Origin: Planococcus shixiaomingii
Lineage (GTDB): Bacteria > Bacillota > Bacilli > Bacillales_A > Planococcaceae
Length of the DNA stretch: 64,000 bases
Assembly (NCBI RefSeq): GCF_030413615.1
Contig: NZ_CP129236.1
Coordinates: forward strand, 3,518,001 to 3,582,000
Reading direction: 5' to 3'
A program made the translations under genes and the position numbers. Under the pieces are notes generated by a model that saw only the letters and a list, made by a program, of their open reading frames with translations, was not told where the DNA came from and did not search any database. Below, one piece after another: positions 53,703 through 62,712 of this stretch. Numbering within the stretch: the stretch's first letter is position 1; every line of letters begins with the position of its first letter.

Positions 53703-54434
53703 TCATGCCGATGAAACGGGTTCGGCGACAATTCCGTAGTAAATTCCAGTTTCCGTCGAATAATCGATGCGTTCGAAAGTTGATTTGAAGCCGGCCTCTG
53801 CAAGCAGCCTTTCCCAAGTGCCCATGGAAAACAATCCGGAACGCGAGCTGTCAAACTCCCTAAAAACCTCTCCTTTTTCGTTTTTCATAATATAGAGATA
53901 TTCCGTTTCGGTCACACCGTCTGCCGGATCGCTGTCATACGTCCACTCCAAATAGCGAAAACCTCGTCCATCTTTATCGATGCCTCCGTGGCTCGTTTCC
54001 GGTTGAAAAGTCTCTTTAAACTGGTCCGTCATGATAAACAGGATGCCTTTCTCATTTAAATGCTTTCTTGCATTTTTCATGACTGCCAGCAAATCGGATT
54101 CTTCCGTAAAATACGTGATGGCGTCATGGATAAACACCAGATCGAATGTTGCGCCAACGTTGATGTTGCGCATATCCCCCTGCAGGTGCTCGCAATCCGG
54201 ATTTAGCCGCCGGCTCACCTCCAGCATTTCCGGAGACAAGTCGGATAAGACCATAGGGAATTGCTTTTTTAAATAGAACGCATTGCTGCCTCCTCCCGAT
54301 CCAAACTCGACTGCCGTTCTGATGTCCGGGCGATGGCGTTGAATAATGGCCAAATACAGGGAAGCTTCTTCTTCATACTCCGTATAAGGTGACATCCAGG
54401 GCCACCACTCCGCTAACTCTTTGTACAATTTCAT
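53703..54434 (-). CDS. Class I SAM-dependent methyltransferase
   Basis: A 243-residue protein from the ATG at 54434 with GGAG 4 nt upstream; the longer frame has no site. The SAM-binding motif is VEFGSGGGSNAFYL, followed by DLSPEMLEVSR (ribose contact), GDMRN and HDAITYFTEE. The closest type is the small-molecule methyltransferases of the Methyltransf_25 group. The substrate is unknown. It converges on the truncated ATP-grasp gene. Confidence 0.85.
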   Translation of the reverse strand: MKLYKELAEWWPWMSPYTEYEEEASLYLAIIQRHRPDIRTAVEFGSGGGSNAFYLKKQFPMVLSDLSPEMLEVSRRLNPDCEHLQGDMRNINVGATFDLVFIHDAITYFTEESDLLAVMKNARKHLNEKGILFIMTDQFKETFQPETSHGGIDKDGRGFRYLEWTYDSDPADGVTETEYLYIMKNEKGEVFREFDSSRSGLFSMGTWERLLAEAGFKSTFERIDYSTETGIYYGIVAEPVSSA

Positions 54435-54540
54435 CTCGCTCCTGCACCGCCTTTCATTTTCCACATTATAGAACAATGCGCTGCAGGATAATAGATTCAA
54501 ATGGCCAAAAGTGCTTCTTTATGAACTTGCCGGCAAAAAT

Positions 54541-54572
54541 AAAAAAGCGATTCCCGGGAAATCCGGAATCGC
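54541..54572 (-). terminator. Terminator of the RDD-family gene
   Basis: GCGATTCC (54547-54554) and GGAATCGC (54565-54572) pair, with TTTTTTATT following on the minus strand. Confidence 0.85.
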
Positions 54573-54583
54573 ACTGCTCCCGC

Positions 54584-54973
54584 TTATACTTCTTTGACAA
54601 AAGTCCGGGAGTAAATATCATGAGGAAATTTCTCTCCTCCAAAGGCGTCATACTTTTTCCGGTCAGCCAAATAGATGAAAGAGCTGGCCAAATCGCGGTG
54701 CACGACACGCTTTAGAATTTGTTCGGATGTCAGCTTGCCGCCTTCCTCACTTTCAACTTCGATGCCCGCCATCTTTTGACCGACAGTTTGGCCACCTAAG
54801 CGAAGCTGGGCATATTCCAGTCCCCAAAGATATAGAGTCGGAGCCACTACAACAATGAACATTTCATTTTTCACTTTTTTTCGCAGAAGCGGTTCAAAAG
54901 CAAGTGACACAGCATTTGAAATGACTGTATCGATCAAAATCGCTTTGGCGCGTTTTTTCGCTAATGGATTCAT
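54584..54973 (-). CDS. RDD-family membrane protein
   Basis: A 129-residue protein from the ATG at 54973 with GGAGGGAG. It contains KRAKAILIDTVIS at the N-terminus (the Arg-Asp element in variant form), two hydrophobic helices and GGQTVGQKMAGIEV, the conserved end of the first RDD half. The C-terminal helix carries VVHRDLASSF. RDD proteins are often ion or metabolite exchangers; no specific role can be given. Confidence 0.8.
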   Translation of the reverse strand: MNPLAKKRAKAILIDTVISNAVSLAFEPLLRKKVKNEMFIVVVAPTLYLWGLEYAQLRLGGQTVGQKMAGIEVESEEGGKLTSEQILKRVVHRDLASSFIYLADRKKYDAFGGEKFPHDIYSRTFVKEV

Positions 54974-55145
54974 GTTTTTCTCCCTCCGTTTACCTGGTAT
55001 TAGGTTCACTATAAAAGACTCTATGTGGCAAGGCAAACCTTGGCCTTAAATCCGGTAAGGCTTTTGAATTTTTCTGTCTGCCCTGTCCCAATTTCCGCCG
55101 CTTACAATAATTCCGCAAATAAAATCAAAAATTCAGAAAACTGCA

Positions 55146-55174
55146 TTGACACCCTTCCTCTGAACTGATAATTT
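55146..55174 (+). promoter_or_regulatory. SigA-type promoter of the ATP-grasp gene
   Basis: A perfect TTGACA -35, 17 bp and TAATTT. The leader is about 140 nt. The layout parallels that of the truncated paralogue. Confidence 0.6.
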
Positions 55175-55211
55175 GAAATTAGTAATCCAAATGTACTGGC
55201 TATTTAGTTTT

Positions 55212-55238
55212 ACTTTAATGTATATTAAAGTATTTTTT
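55212..55238 (+). promoter_or_regulatory. Palindrome with T run in the ATP-grasp leader
   Basis: ACTTTAAT and ATTAAAGT pair around GTAT and are followed by ATTTTTT. It could be an operator or a weak attenuator. The stem has only two G-C pairs, so an operator is favoured. Confidence 0.45.
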
Positions 55239-55320
55239 CGCTACTTTTTATAGCGAGAAATTTTAAAGGTTGGACAGCAAGCTAAAAAATAATCACACCA
55301 AGAAACAGGGAGGCTTTTGA

Positions 55321-56604
55321 ATGGCCAGTGATGCACAAAAACGGGTTTTGATTCTCAGCGGGATCGCCCATATGATCGATGTCGTAAAGACTGCTAAAAA
55401 GTTAGGATTCTATACCATCGTAGTTGACCGGGATGCAGGTTCTCCGGCTAAAGCATACGCGGATAAATCTTATGATGTCAGCACATCCGATATTGAAAAA
55501 ATGCTGGAAATTGCTGAAGCGGAAAAAGTTGACGGTGTTTTTAACGCTTTTGATGACGTCAATACGTGGAATGCCTTAGCGCTATGCGAGAAACTGAATC
55601 TCCCATATTATGCGACAGAAGAACAGTTGCAGGTTTGTTCAGACAAAGAGAAGTTCAAGGAATGCTGCAGAAGTTTCGGTGTACCTGTAATCGAAGAATA
55701 TAAAATCGATGGAAACTTGAGTGATGAAGTTTTAGCCCAACTGGAATTTCCGGTAATCGTTAAACCTGTGGACAGTTATGCCAGCAAAGGGATAACTGTT
55801 TGCCACAGCATTGAAGCCGTAAAAGACGGCTATGAAAAAGCCTTGAAATTTTCAAAATCTCAAAACGTCATTGTGGAGCCTTTTGTTGATAACTCCTACG
55901 GCGTCCAAATGTTCTATACTGTCCACCAAGGCAATATCGTCTTGTCAGGGGTAGTGGATCGCTATGTCCATAAACAGACTGAAGAACATCCTCCGTTGCC
56001 TATTGCGATGGTCTTCCCTTCCCAGCATCAGGACCTTTACATAAAGGAAGTTGATCCTAATGTGCGCCGCATGATCAAAGGGCTGGGCATTGAAAACGGC
56101 CTTGTGTTCATTCAATCCCTTTTCGAAAATGATAACTTCTACGTTTATGAAATGGGCTTCCGGTTCAGCGGGGAACTGCATTACAAGATCATCGAAAAAC
56201 AAACCGGCATCAACTTGATGGAAATGATGCTCGATTTTTCAGTCGGCAGCAACATAGACGACTACAAAATCGAAAAGTACGATAACGGCTATACTCCACT
56301 TCCTTCGTGCAACTTGCCCATTCTGTTGAATAAGGGGACTATCGATAAAATAGTCGGATTAGAACAAGTCCAAAACTTGCCTGCAGTTGTATCAAGTGTC
56401 ATCACCCGGTCTGCCGGAGAGACAATCGAAACAATCGGCAACTATTCTCAAATGCTCGGCAGATTCAATCTTGTTTCCGAAACAGTGGAAGAATTGAACG
56501 AAACCATACTTGCGATACACGAGACGCTGCATGTTTTCTCCACAGAAGGAGAAGATATGATTACCGTCAAATTCCTTCCTGCCCAAGAGGAAATTTCAAG
56601 ATAA
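55321..56604 (+). CDS. ATP-grasp domain protein, carboxylate-amine ligase type
   Basis: A 427-residue protein with a pre-ATP-grasp domain (1-125, VLILSGIAHMIDVVKTAKK), then an ATP-grasp fold. FPVIVKPVDSYASKGI is the ATP-binding Lys strand and glycine loop, VEPFVDN and MGFRFSGELHYK the metal/ATP region near the C-terminus. Such enzymes join a carboxylate to an amine through an acyl phosphate. The nearest types are CarB- or PurD-like ligases used in small metabolite or dipeptide synthesis. The substrate is unknown. A truncated paralogue lies 2 kb upstream, and the gene is followed by a terminator and a PucR-type regulator. Confidence 0.85.
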   Translation: MASDAQKRVLILSGIAHMIDVVKTAKKLGFYTIVVDRDAGSPAKAYADKSYDVSTSDIEKMLEIAEAEKVDGVFNAFDDVNTWNALALCEKLNLPYYATEEQLQVCSDKEKFKECCRSFGVPVIEEYKIDGNLSDEVLAQLEFPVIVKPVDSYASKGITVCHSIEAVKDGYEKALKFSKSQNVIVEPFVDNSYGVQMFYTVHQGNIVLSGVVDRYVHKQTEEHPPLPIAMVFPSQHQDLYIKEVDPNVRRMIKGLGIENGLVFIQSLFENDNFYVYEMGFRFSGELHYKIIEKQTGINLMEMMLDFSVGSNIDDYKIEKYDNGYTPLPSCNLPILLNKGTIDKIVGLEQVQNLPAVVSSVITRSAGETIETIGNYSQMLGRFNLVSETVEELNETILAIHETLHVFSTEGEDMITVKFLPAQEEISR

Positions 56605-56612
56605 AGCGAAAC

Positions 56613-56645
56613 AAAAACGGATTGCCTTTAAGGCAATCCGTTTTT
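56613..56645 (+). terminator. Terminator of the ATP-grasp gene
   Basis: AAAAACGGATTGCC and GGCAATCCGTTTTT form a perfect stem with a 5-nt loop and T run. Confidence 0.93.
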
Positions 56646-56737
56646 AATTGAATTTTTGCTGCCCTTGCAATGGACGTAATTGTTTTTTGTATGGGAAAAT
56701 GAAGAAGCAGAGCAGCAACGCAGAAAGAAGTGATTTG

Positions 56738-57628
56738 ATGATCGAGCAACTACGCAAAATTTATTCTTCACTCCTTGTCTATAATGAAGAATATGAAAAC
56801 TTTGATCCCAACTATAAATGGTTTGTGGCGGATTCCAATGACATTTTCGGAATCCATCAAAAGGAATTGACCGGAAAAGACATCGCATTATTGACCGCTT
56901 TTCTGTCACCATACAATACAAAGTTCCCCCCTCTTACAACTGCGGAACAGAAATGGAAAAAAGCGATTTTCGCAACTGAATCGCAGCCTTTCCCAGCTTT
57001 TCAATTGGACCACCCTTACCGTTTCATCTATTTTTCCATTAACCAAAACCAGATTACGCCTGGCTTTTTCCACGAGGCCATCCAAGAGCTTTTTGCTATG
57101 CCGGTGCCGATTCTGTGGGAAAACGAACATGAAGGCATTATTATTGAAGAACAGAATCAGGATGAAGACAGCCCGTCATACGAAGAAATGATTGATATCC
57201 TGATGAGCGATTTATACGTAAAAATCAATTTCTTTGTTGGGCCTTTCCGAGAAGGATTTGAAACGATTCGTCCGTATTACCGCTCTGTAACGCGAGATGC
57301 CAAAAAAGTGTTCGCTTATTCGGACAAGACGGTCATCACGTATATCGATGCAGCACCTTATTTGCTGATTGACCAAATTGCGCCTGAATTCCGCCGCGAA
57401 CTCGGCATCAATCTCTTGCAGGAGTATATTAACGATGAAGAAACGTTGAAAATGCTCGAAACCTTCTTCCTAAGCAATTTGAATATATCAGAGACTGCTA
57501 AAGAATTGCATATGCACCGCAATAGCCTGCAATACCGGCTGGACCGTTTTTTTGAAAAAACAGGCATCGATGTACGCCAATTCCATAAAGCCATGCCCGT
57601 TTATTTGGCGATGCTTGCTCGGGAATGA
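56738..57628 (+). CDS. PucR/CdaR-type transcriptional regulator
   Basis: A 296-residue protein. The start is placed at ATG 56738 (weak site AAAGAAG), because the upstream in-frame ATG at 56648 overlaps the preceding terminator. The C-terminal 60 residues are the PucR-type helix-turn-helix (LFFLSNLNISETAKELHMHR-like, then NSLQYRLDRFFEKTGIDVR). The N-terminal part has no known sensor that I can name. The B. subtilis yxkF-msmX pair has the same type of regulator next to msmX, as here. Confidence 0.85.
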   Translation: MIEQLRKIYSSLLVYNEEYENFDPNYKWFVADSNDIFGIHQKELTGKDIALLTAFLSPYNTKFPPLTTAEQKWKKAIFATESQPFPAFQLDHPYRFIYFSINQNQITPGFFHEAIQELFAMPVPILWENEHEGIIIEEQNQDEDSPSYEEMIDILMSDLYVKINFFVGPFREGFETIRPYYRSVTRDAKKVFAYSDKTVITYIDAAPYLLIDQIAPEFRRELGINLLQEYINDEETLKMLETFFLSNLNISETAKELHMHRNSLQYRLDRFFEKTGIDVRQFHKAMPVYLAMLARE

Positions 57629-57765
57629 TTTCAAAGCGTTGATTCTTTTTCAATTTCATTCATATAAAACCTTCTTTTCGTAAACATGCACCAAAGAGCT
57701 TCAAAACTTTGTGCATGTTTACCATTATGTTTTTTATCAGAAAATTGTATGCTGTAAACAGTAAA

Positions 57766-57779
57766 TGAAAGCACTTACA
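57766..57779 (+). promoter_or_regulatory. cre-like site ahead of msmX
   Basis: TGAAAGCACTTACA differs from TGWAANCGNTNWCA at one core position (CA for CG). It lies 19 bp before the msmX start codon. Confidence 0.4.
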
Positions 57780-57797
57780 CAACTGGAGGGGAAATGA

Positions 57798-58895
57798 ATG
57801 GCTGGATTGAATTTAGTTAACATTCGTAAAGAATATGATAAAGGCGTAGTATCTGTGCAAGACTTTAACTTGGAAATCCGCGATAAGGAATTCCTCGTAC
57901 TTGTCGGCCCGTCCGGCTGTGGGAAATCAACAACGCTTCGCATGATCGCAGGACTTGAAGACATTACAGACGGCGATTTGTACATTGGCGAAAAACGCGT
58001 AAACGATGTGTCGCCAAAAGACCGCGACATCGCAATGGTGTTCCAGAACTATGCTTTGTACCCGCACATGAACGTCTATGACAACATGGCGTTTTCATTG
58101 AAATTGCGCAAAATGAAAAAAGACGAAATCAAAAAACGCGTCGACAACGCGGCACGCATCCTGAACCTTGAGGAATATCTATACCGCAAGCCGAAGGCAT
58201 TATCCGGCGGTCAGCGCCAGCGTGTTGCTTTGGGCCGTGCCATCGTACGCGATGCGGAAGTATTTCTTATGGATGAGCCGCTTTCCAACTTGGATGCGAA
58301 ATTGCGCGTTCAGATGCGCGCGGAAATCCAAAAGCTTCACCAGCGCTTGCAGACAACAACTGTCTACGTAACGCATGACCAAACAGAAGCGATGACAATG
58401 GCGACACGCCTTGTTGTTATGAAATCCGGCTTTATTCAGCAAGTTGGAACGCCGAAAGAAGTATACGACCTGCCGGACAACATGTTCGTAGCCAGCTTCA
58501 TCGGTTCACCGGCGATGAACTTCTTCTTCGGGAAACTTGAAGGCAACTACTTTATCATGGGCGACCAGAAAATCCTTGTGCCACAAGGCAAAGTGCAAAA
58601 CTTGCGCGATCAAGGATTCGAAGGCAAAGAAATCGTGCTTGGCGTACGCCCGGAAGACATTCACGATGAGCCGGTCTTCATTGATGTTTCCCCGGAAACA
58701 AAATTCCGTGCGAAAATCGAAGTCGCTGAGTTGATGGGTGCGGAAATCATCCTTTATTCTCAAGTAGCATCTCAAGATTTCGTGGCGCGCGTCGATTCAC
58801 GTTTCAACGTGGAAGCCGGCCAGTCGCTTGACTTGGCATTCGACATGAGCAAAGCGCATTTCTTCGACAAATCGACAGAACTTCGCATCAAGTAA
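57798..58895 (+). CDS. msmX: Multi-sugar ABC transporter ATPase (MsmX/UgpC)
   Basis: A 365-residue ATPase of CUT1-type sugar importers. It has Walker A GPSGCGKST, signature LSGGQRQR, Walker B VFLMDEPLSNLD and switch His VTHDQ. The C-terminal regulatory TOBE/MalK-like domain holds GVRPEDIHDE. In B. subtilis one MsmX energises many sugar importers that have no ATPase of their own. No permease or binding-protein gene lies beside it here, which fits that shared role. The RBS is GGAGGGG. Confidence 0.95.
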   Translation: MAGLNLVNIRKEYDKGVVSVQDFNLEIRDKEFLVLVGPSGCGKSTTLRMIAGLEDITDGDLYIGEKRVNDVSPKDRDIAMVFQNYALYPHMNVYDNMAFSLKLRKMKKDEIKKRVDNAARILNLEEYLYRKPKALSGGQRQRVALGRAIVRDAEVFLMDEPLSNLDAKLRVQMRAEIQKLHQRLQTTTVYVTHDQTEAMTMATRLVVMKSGFIQQVGTPKEVYDLPDNMFVASFIGSPAMNFFFGKLEGNYFIMGDQKILVPQGKVQNLRDQGFEGKEIVLGVRPEDIHDEPVFIDVSPETKFRAKIEVAELMGAEIILYSQVASQDFVARVDSRFNVEAGQSLDLAFDMSKAHFFDKSTELRIK

Positions 58896-58900
58896 AAAAG

Positions 58901-58941
58901 CAAAGCCGCCAACCGGTTCTTTACCGGTTGGCGGCTTTGTT
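58901..58941 (+). terminator. Terminator of msmX
   Basis: CAAAGCCGCCAACCGG and CCGGTTGGCGGCTTTG form a perfect 16-bp stem followed by TTTG. Confidence 0.9.
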
Positions 58942-59003
58942 TGTTATTAAAAACTTGGTGTAGATAGTCCAGCTGTCAAACGCGAACAGATAAGCCTATC
59001 ATT

Positions 59004-60938
59004 TTAATTTATAGCCGAAATACTACTGATTTTGAATGCATGCTGCAAATCATTTATTTCTCTTTCAATATCTTTATACCTTGGTATATGAGGAACGGGC
59101 AGTTCGGAAAAATGCCAGTTTTTTTCTGCCGTATTTGCCATCATTTCAAATACGAGAAGGAGCTGTCCTAAGTGGGCATCGGATAAAGGCAGACGATTCT
59201 TATCATCAGCTGCTTTAGCCAATAAAAAACTTAACTGCTCTAAAGCGAAAAAAACGTGCTGCAATGTCTCTAATGCATTTCTGTTGCTGGAAAGTTCGCC
59301 TTGCGCTGTACTGAAAACCAGTCTTAAATTTGTAAGATTCGTATTCATTTTCCGCTGTTCAATCATTTCTTCTCCAGTAGTTTTTTTACTATGAATTGAA
59401 AACAGTGCGCTGATAAATCGCTGTTGGCTCCGGATGGTTTTGGCCATTAAGCGCGGAAGCAAACTCGATGCGTGGCGCCTTCCCACCAACAAGGTGCCAA
59501 TCAATCCGATGGCTGATCCAATAATCACATCGGTTAGCCGCGCTGAAGTAAAATAAGAAATATTTCCGAAGGTTGACGTGCTTTCTGCAAGTATTAAGGC
59601 AATAGGTGTTACGAAAACGGAAGCTACTGCATAATTCAATACAATCGCCAGTTCAGCCAGTAACATCAGCAAGAAAATCACAGCCACAATAAGAAGTCCT
59701 TCCGGCTTCTGGGAAAGGATCGCTATGGCAATCAGTATTCCCACAATGGTGCCGAAGGTCCGTTGGATGGCGCGATTGAATGTCGATAGAATCGTGGCAC
59801 CCGACATAACAGCTGCACATGTTAAAGGAATCCAATAAGAAGTTAGTTCATTGAAGAAATTGGCAGCTAATGCAGCGATTGTGAGCACAATGCCAAAGCG
59901 AAGTGCGCTAAAGAAGACCATTGAATTCTTATTGAATGAACCCAAAAATATTGTTTTGAAGCTCGGCTTCGGTATCTTCAAAAATGGTTCATCCGCTGAA
60001 AAGTTTCTTGATACGTATTCATATGCCTGCTGTATCTGTTTTTTCAGCCCTGTCGAATTTTCTTCATCCTGAAGCGGCATATGTTTAGCCGTTTCTCGAG
60101 GTCTGGCATCTATTGCGGAGGCAATCAGTCGAATGCTTTCAAATGCCTTAAAGGAAAATCTTTCCTTATTTTCATTAGAGTACTCCACTATTTCCGAATA
60201 AATAAGTTTGGCTTGCTTATGAAGCAATGCCAGCCGCCAATATTCTTCTGATTCCATCCACCGGGCATAGCCTGAAGACAAAATAGCCTCCGTCTTTTTT
60301 ATCGTCCACCATGTTTTTTGCCGGCTTTCCATAAAACTTGAAGAATCTGCTGACTCCATCAATAAAGCCAGCTGTTGATATTCTTCTTTAACAGCAGCTG
60401 TTTCCACTCGCAATGGCGAGAAAAACCAGCCCGCCATTGCATAGCATAGAGACACAATGCCTCCAGCAAAGACAAGAGCAGCATGAACAATGGCTAAGGA
60501 TGGATCTGTGTCCGTATTGGCATTAATAAGAAAAACCAGCACAAAAAACAGCGCTGAAGGGCCGGCAAACTGGTACGCGCCAAAGAAAAAAGCTGCTGCA
60601 GCCCCTATTATTCCTACAGCTACGGCCGATAAAATCGGATTCGCAGAAAGCACCGTACCGAGTCCGGCAGAAAAAGACAATCCGAGCACAACAAAGATGA
60701 TTTTTTTTGCCCGCAGCACATAAGGTTCGTTAAACGTATATAAGAAAGCGAGCCCGCCAAGCGATATAATGAATCCATATTGAATATAACCAAACCAGTA
60801 CCCGATCAATATTGGAAAGGCGGAACAAAATCCCGCTCCGAAGGCTTTGGCCCATGGAAGTGGAACTTTATTAATTGCAAAGGCTTGTCTGAGCATCTGT
60901 TGAAATCCTGATCTAGCAGTTTGGGAGCGTCTTTGCAT
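59004..60938 (-). CDS. FUSC-family membrane protein (aromatic acid exporter-like)
   Basis: A 644-residue protein with two groups of about six helices (residues 30-175 and 345-505), each followed by a cytoplasmic helical domain. This is the FUSC/YccS-AaeB plan. The helix-rich second block contains SYWIPLTCAAVMSGATILST and FNRAIQRTFGTIVG, the classic FUSC motif around the conserved Arg. Members export aromatic carboxylates or are linked to cell-envelope stress. The partner adaptor protein (AaeA type) is not encoded nearby. The gene is monocistronic, with GGAGTGAG as RBS. Confidence 0.88.
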   Translation of the reverse strand: MQRRSQTARSGFQQMLRQAFAINKVPLPWAKAFGAGFCSAFPILIGYWFGYIQYGFIISLGGLAFLYTFNEPYVLRAKKIIFVVLGLSFSAGLGTVLSANPILSAVAVGIIGAAAAFFFGAYQFAGPSALFFVLVFLINANTDTDPSLAIVHAALVFAGGIVSLCYAMAGWFFSPLRVETAAVKEEYQQLALLMESADSSSFMESRQKTWWTIKKTEAILSSGYARWMESEEYWRLALLHKQAKLIYSEIVEYSNENKERFSFKAFESIRLIASAIDARPRETAKHMPLQDEENSTGLKKQIQQAYEYVSRNFSADEPFLKIPKPSFKTIFLGSFNKNSMVFFSALRFGIVLTIAALAANFFNELTSYWIPLTCAAVMSGATILSTFNRAIQRTFGTIVGILIAIAILSQKPEGLLIVAVIFLLMLLAELAIVLNYAVASVFVTPIALILAESTSTFGNISYFTSARLTDVIIGSAIGLIGTLLVGRRHASSLLPRLMAKTIRSQQRFISALFSIHSKKTTGEEMIEQRKMNTNLTNLRLVFSTAQGELSSNRNALETLQHVFFALEQLSFLLAKAADDKNRLPLSDAHLGQLLLVFEMMANTAEKNWHFSELPVPHIPRYKDIEREINDLQHAFKISSISAIN

Positions 60939-61059
60939 AATAATTTCTCACTCCTTATCCGAATAACTGATTATCAGCTATTATATCAATTTTTTAATAC
61001 GATTAGAAAATTCATTTTAATTTTGCAGGAAATCAAAGGATACTTATTCAAGTAAATGA

Positions 61060-61102
61060 AAAAGGAAGACCGAATGCTGGTTAGCATCTGGTCTTCCTTT
61101 TT
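61060..61102 (-). terminator. Terminator of the TerC-family gene
   Basis: GGAAGACC (61063-61070) and GGTCTTCC (61090-61097) pair with a bulged extension AATGC/GCAT. Runs of T flank it on both strands. Confidence 0.85.
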
Positions 61103-61155
61103 GCTTATTCATAAGCATCTAAATTGAAATTACACTTTCGATAAAACAGAGACAG

Positions 61156-61923
61156 TTAAGCTTTCTGGTCTCTCTTTTTCTTGATGCTGATCAATGCGCC
61201 AACTGCTACAATTCCAAGCAATACACCCCAGAAAATGAGTTTCCATTCTGTTGAATGGGCAAAGTCAGCTGGCAAGTACCCAAGCTTTTCATGTGACAAT
61301 GTAAGAACTGTCAATTTGACCCCTACCCAGCCGACAATAACGAAGGCAGTTGTTTCCAATTGCGGGTAATCTGCCAACAGCTTAACAAATTTATGGGCGG
61401 CGAAACGCATAATGATAATCCCGACCAGTCCACCCGCCAACATTACTGCGAACTGTCCAGAGTTGATTCCGCCAATTTCACTGACCCCGAACAAATCCAA
61501 ATGAGGCAACGTAATGGCCAATGCGACCGCAGCCAACATTGAATCGATAGCAAACGCGATATCCGCCAATTCAACTTTCAACACCGTCATCCAGAAACCA
61601 GAACCTTTTGTCGCTTCCGGTTCGAGGGTATGCTCCTTGCCTTTTCGCTGATCGTAAATATGTTTAAAGGCGATAAACAACAGATATGCTGCCCCTAAAG
61701 CCTGAATCTGCCAAACATCCACTAGCAACGTGATCATGAACAACGCCGCAAAACGGAACACGAATGCCCCCATCAACCCGTAAAATAACGCTTTTTTCTG
61801 CTGCGCTGGCGGCAAGTGCTTGACCATGACCGCCATAACCACCGCATTATCTGCAGCCAACAAGCCTTCCAGCGCCACAAGCACCAGCAGAACCCATAAA
61901 TATTCCAATAAAATTGCTTCCAT
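61156..61923 (-). CDS. ykoY: TerC-family membrane protein, YkoY-like (probable Mn2+ exporter)
   Basis: A 255-residue protein with seven or more helices. TerC landmarks are LVALEGLLAADNAVVMAVM (acidic metal site) and VELADIAFAIDSMLAAVALA (second acidic site). B. subtilis YkoY and MeeF export Mn2+ and metallate secreted enzymes. Its leader carries a yybP-ykoY riboswitch, which fits Mn2+-induced expression. The RBS is GAGGAGG. Confidence 0.9.
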   Translation of the reverse strand: MEAILLEYLWVLLVLVALEGLLAADNAVVMAVMVKHLPPAQQKKALFYGLMGAFVFRFAALFMITLLVDVWQIQALGAAYLLFIAFKHIYDQRKGKEHTLEPEATKGSGFWMTVLKVELADIAFAIDSMLAAVALAITLPHLDLFGVSEIGGINSGQFAVMLAGGLVGIIIMRFAAHKFVKLLADYPQLETTAFVIVGWVGVKLTVLTLSHEKLGYLPADFAHSTEWKLIFWGVLLGIVAVGALISIKKKRDQKA

Positions 61924-61952
61924 GTTTCATCCTCCTCTTGATTTTTGCCAAC

Positions 61953-61987
61953 AAAAAAGACCCCTGCCTAATAAAAGGCAAAGGTCT
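61953..61987 (-). terminator. Expression-platform terminator of the Mn2+ riboswitch
   Basis: GAGACCTTTGCC and GGCAGGGGTC (minus strand) pair and are followed by TTTTTTG, about 30 nt before the ykoY start codon. Confidence 0.85.
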
Positions 61988-62095
61988 CGCTAAGCAAAAT
62001 TGTTTGCTATCACAACCGATGGCTACGAACCATGTAATGACGACTGTGAAATAGGTTTCCCTACAGCTACTCCCCCTTGACATAAAGTCAAAGTC
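61988..62095 (-). ncRNA. yybP-ykoY (Mn2+) riboswitch aptamer
   Basis: On the minus strand the conserved core is AAGGGGGAGTAGC, and GTAGCCATCGG lies in the second half, followed by TTAGCGAGACC leading into the terminator. These elements define the yybP-ykoY class, which binds Mn2+ and turns genes on. It directly precedes a YkoY-like gene. Confidence 0.88.
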
Positions 62096-62287
62096 TATTG
62101 AGTTGTACGATTAGTATAACACCTGAAAGAAGAATGTGAATTCACAAATTTGTCGAAATCATGACTAAGTTTTCAGATAATTTAAAACTCCCATTCAAAA
62201 CCATCACGTCTTGCTGTATGGTTGGAAACTATTTATGGTAGGATATCCTTAACTAAAAAAGGAGGTGTGTGCATTGGGAAGGGATTA

Positions 62288-62674
62288 ATGAAAATTGGCG
62301 AAGTCGCAAAACTGAGTGGCGTGTCCATTAGAACCGTTGATTATTATACAAATTGCGGACTATTGGCTGTTGAACGGTCTCAAGCGAATTATCGGCTGTA
62401 CCCTGACACAGTTCTGCACACCCTCGATCGGATTCAGTTATTAAAAAAACAGCGCATGTCCATTGCCGAGATTCAAGAAGTTCTTAAGGCAAGCGACATG
62501 GGAGAAGCAGAAGAGTTAATCGAAGATGTAATTGAAGAATTTAATTGTCTGCAGCGAAAGATTACTTATTTGGAAGAACAGCTGAAAGATGCGCCCGCTC
62601 ATGTGAAGCTGCAAATCAGCAAAACGCTTGAGAATAAAATGGTGGCTATTGCCACTTTACTTGCTTTGCTTTAA
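62288..62674 (+). CDS. MerR-family transcriptional regulator
   Basis: A 128-residue protein from the ATG at 62288 (GGAAGGG upstream). The N-terminal MerR winged helix reads IGEVAKLSGVSIRTVDYYTN and CGLLAVERS, and a coiled coil (EELIEDVIEEFNCLQRKITY) follows. It is of the short type without a visible metal or drug domain, and no Cys pair for metal sensing is seen. The HlyC/CorC gene begins 39 bp downstream and is likely cotranscribed. Confidence 0.85.
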   Translation: MKIGEVAKLSGVSIRTVDYYTNCGLLAVERSQANYRLYPDTVLHTLDRIQLLKKQRMSIAEIQEVLKASDMGEAEELIEDVIEEFNCLQRKITYLEEQLKDAPAHVKLQISKTLENKMVAIATLLALL

Positions 62675-62712
62675 ATCATTTTGGAGGTGAGTCCCTTTTA
62701 CAGGGAACATTA

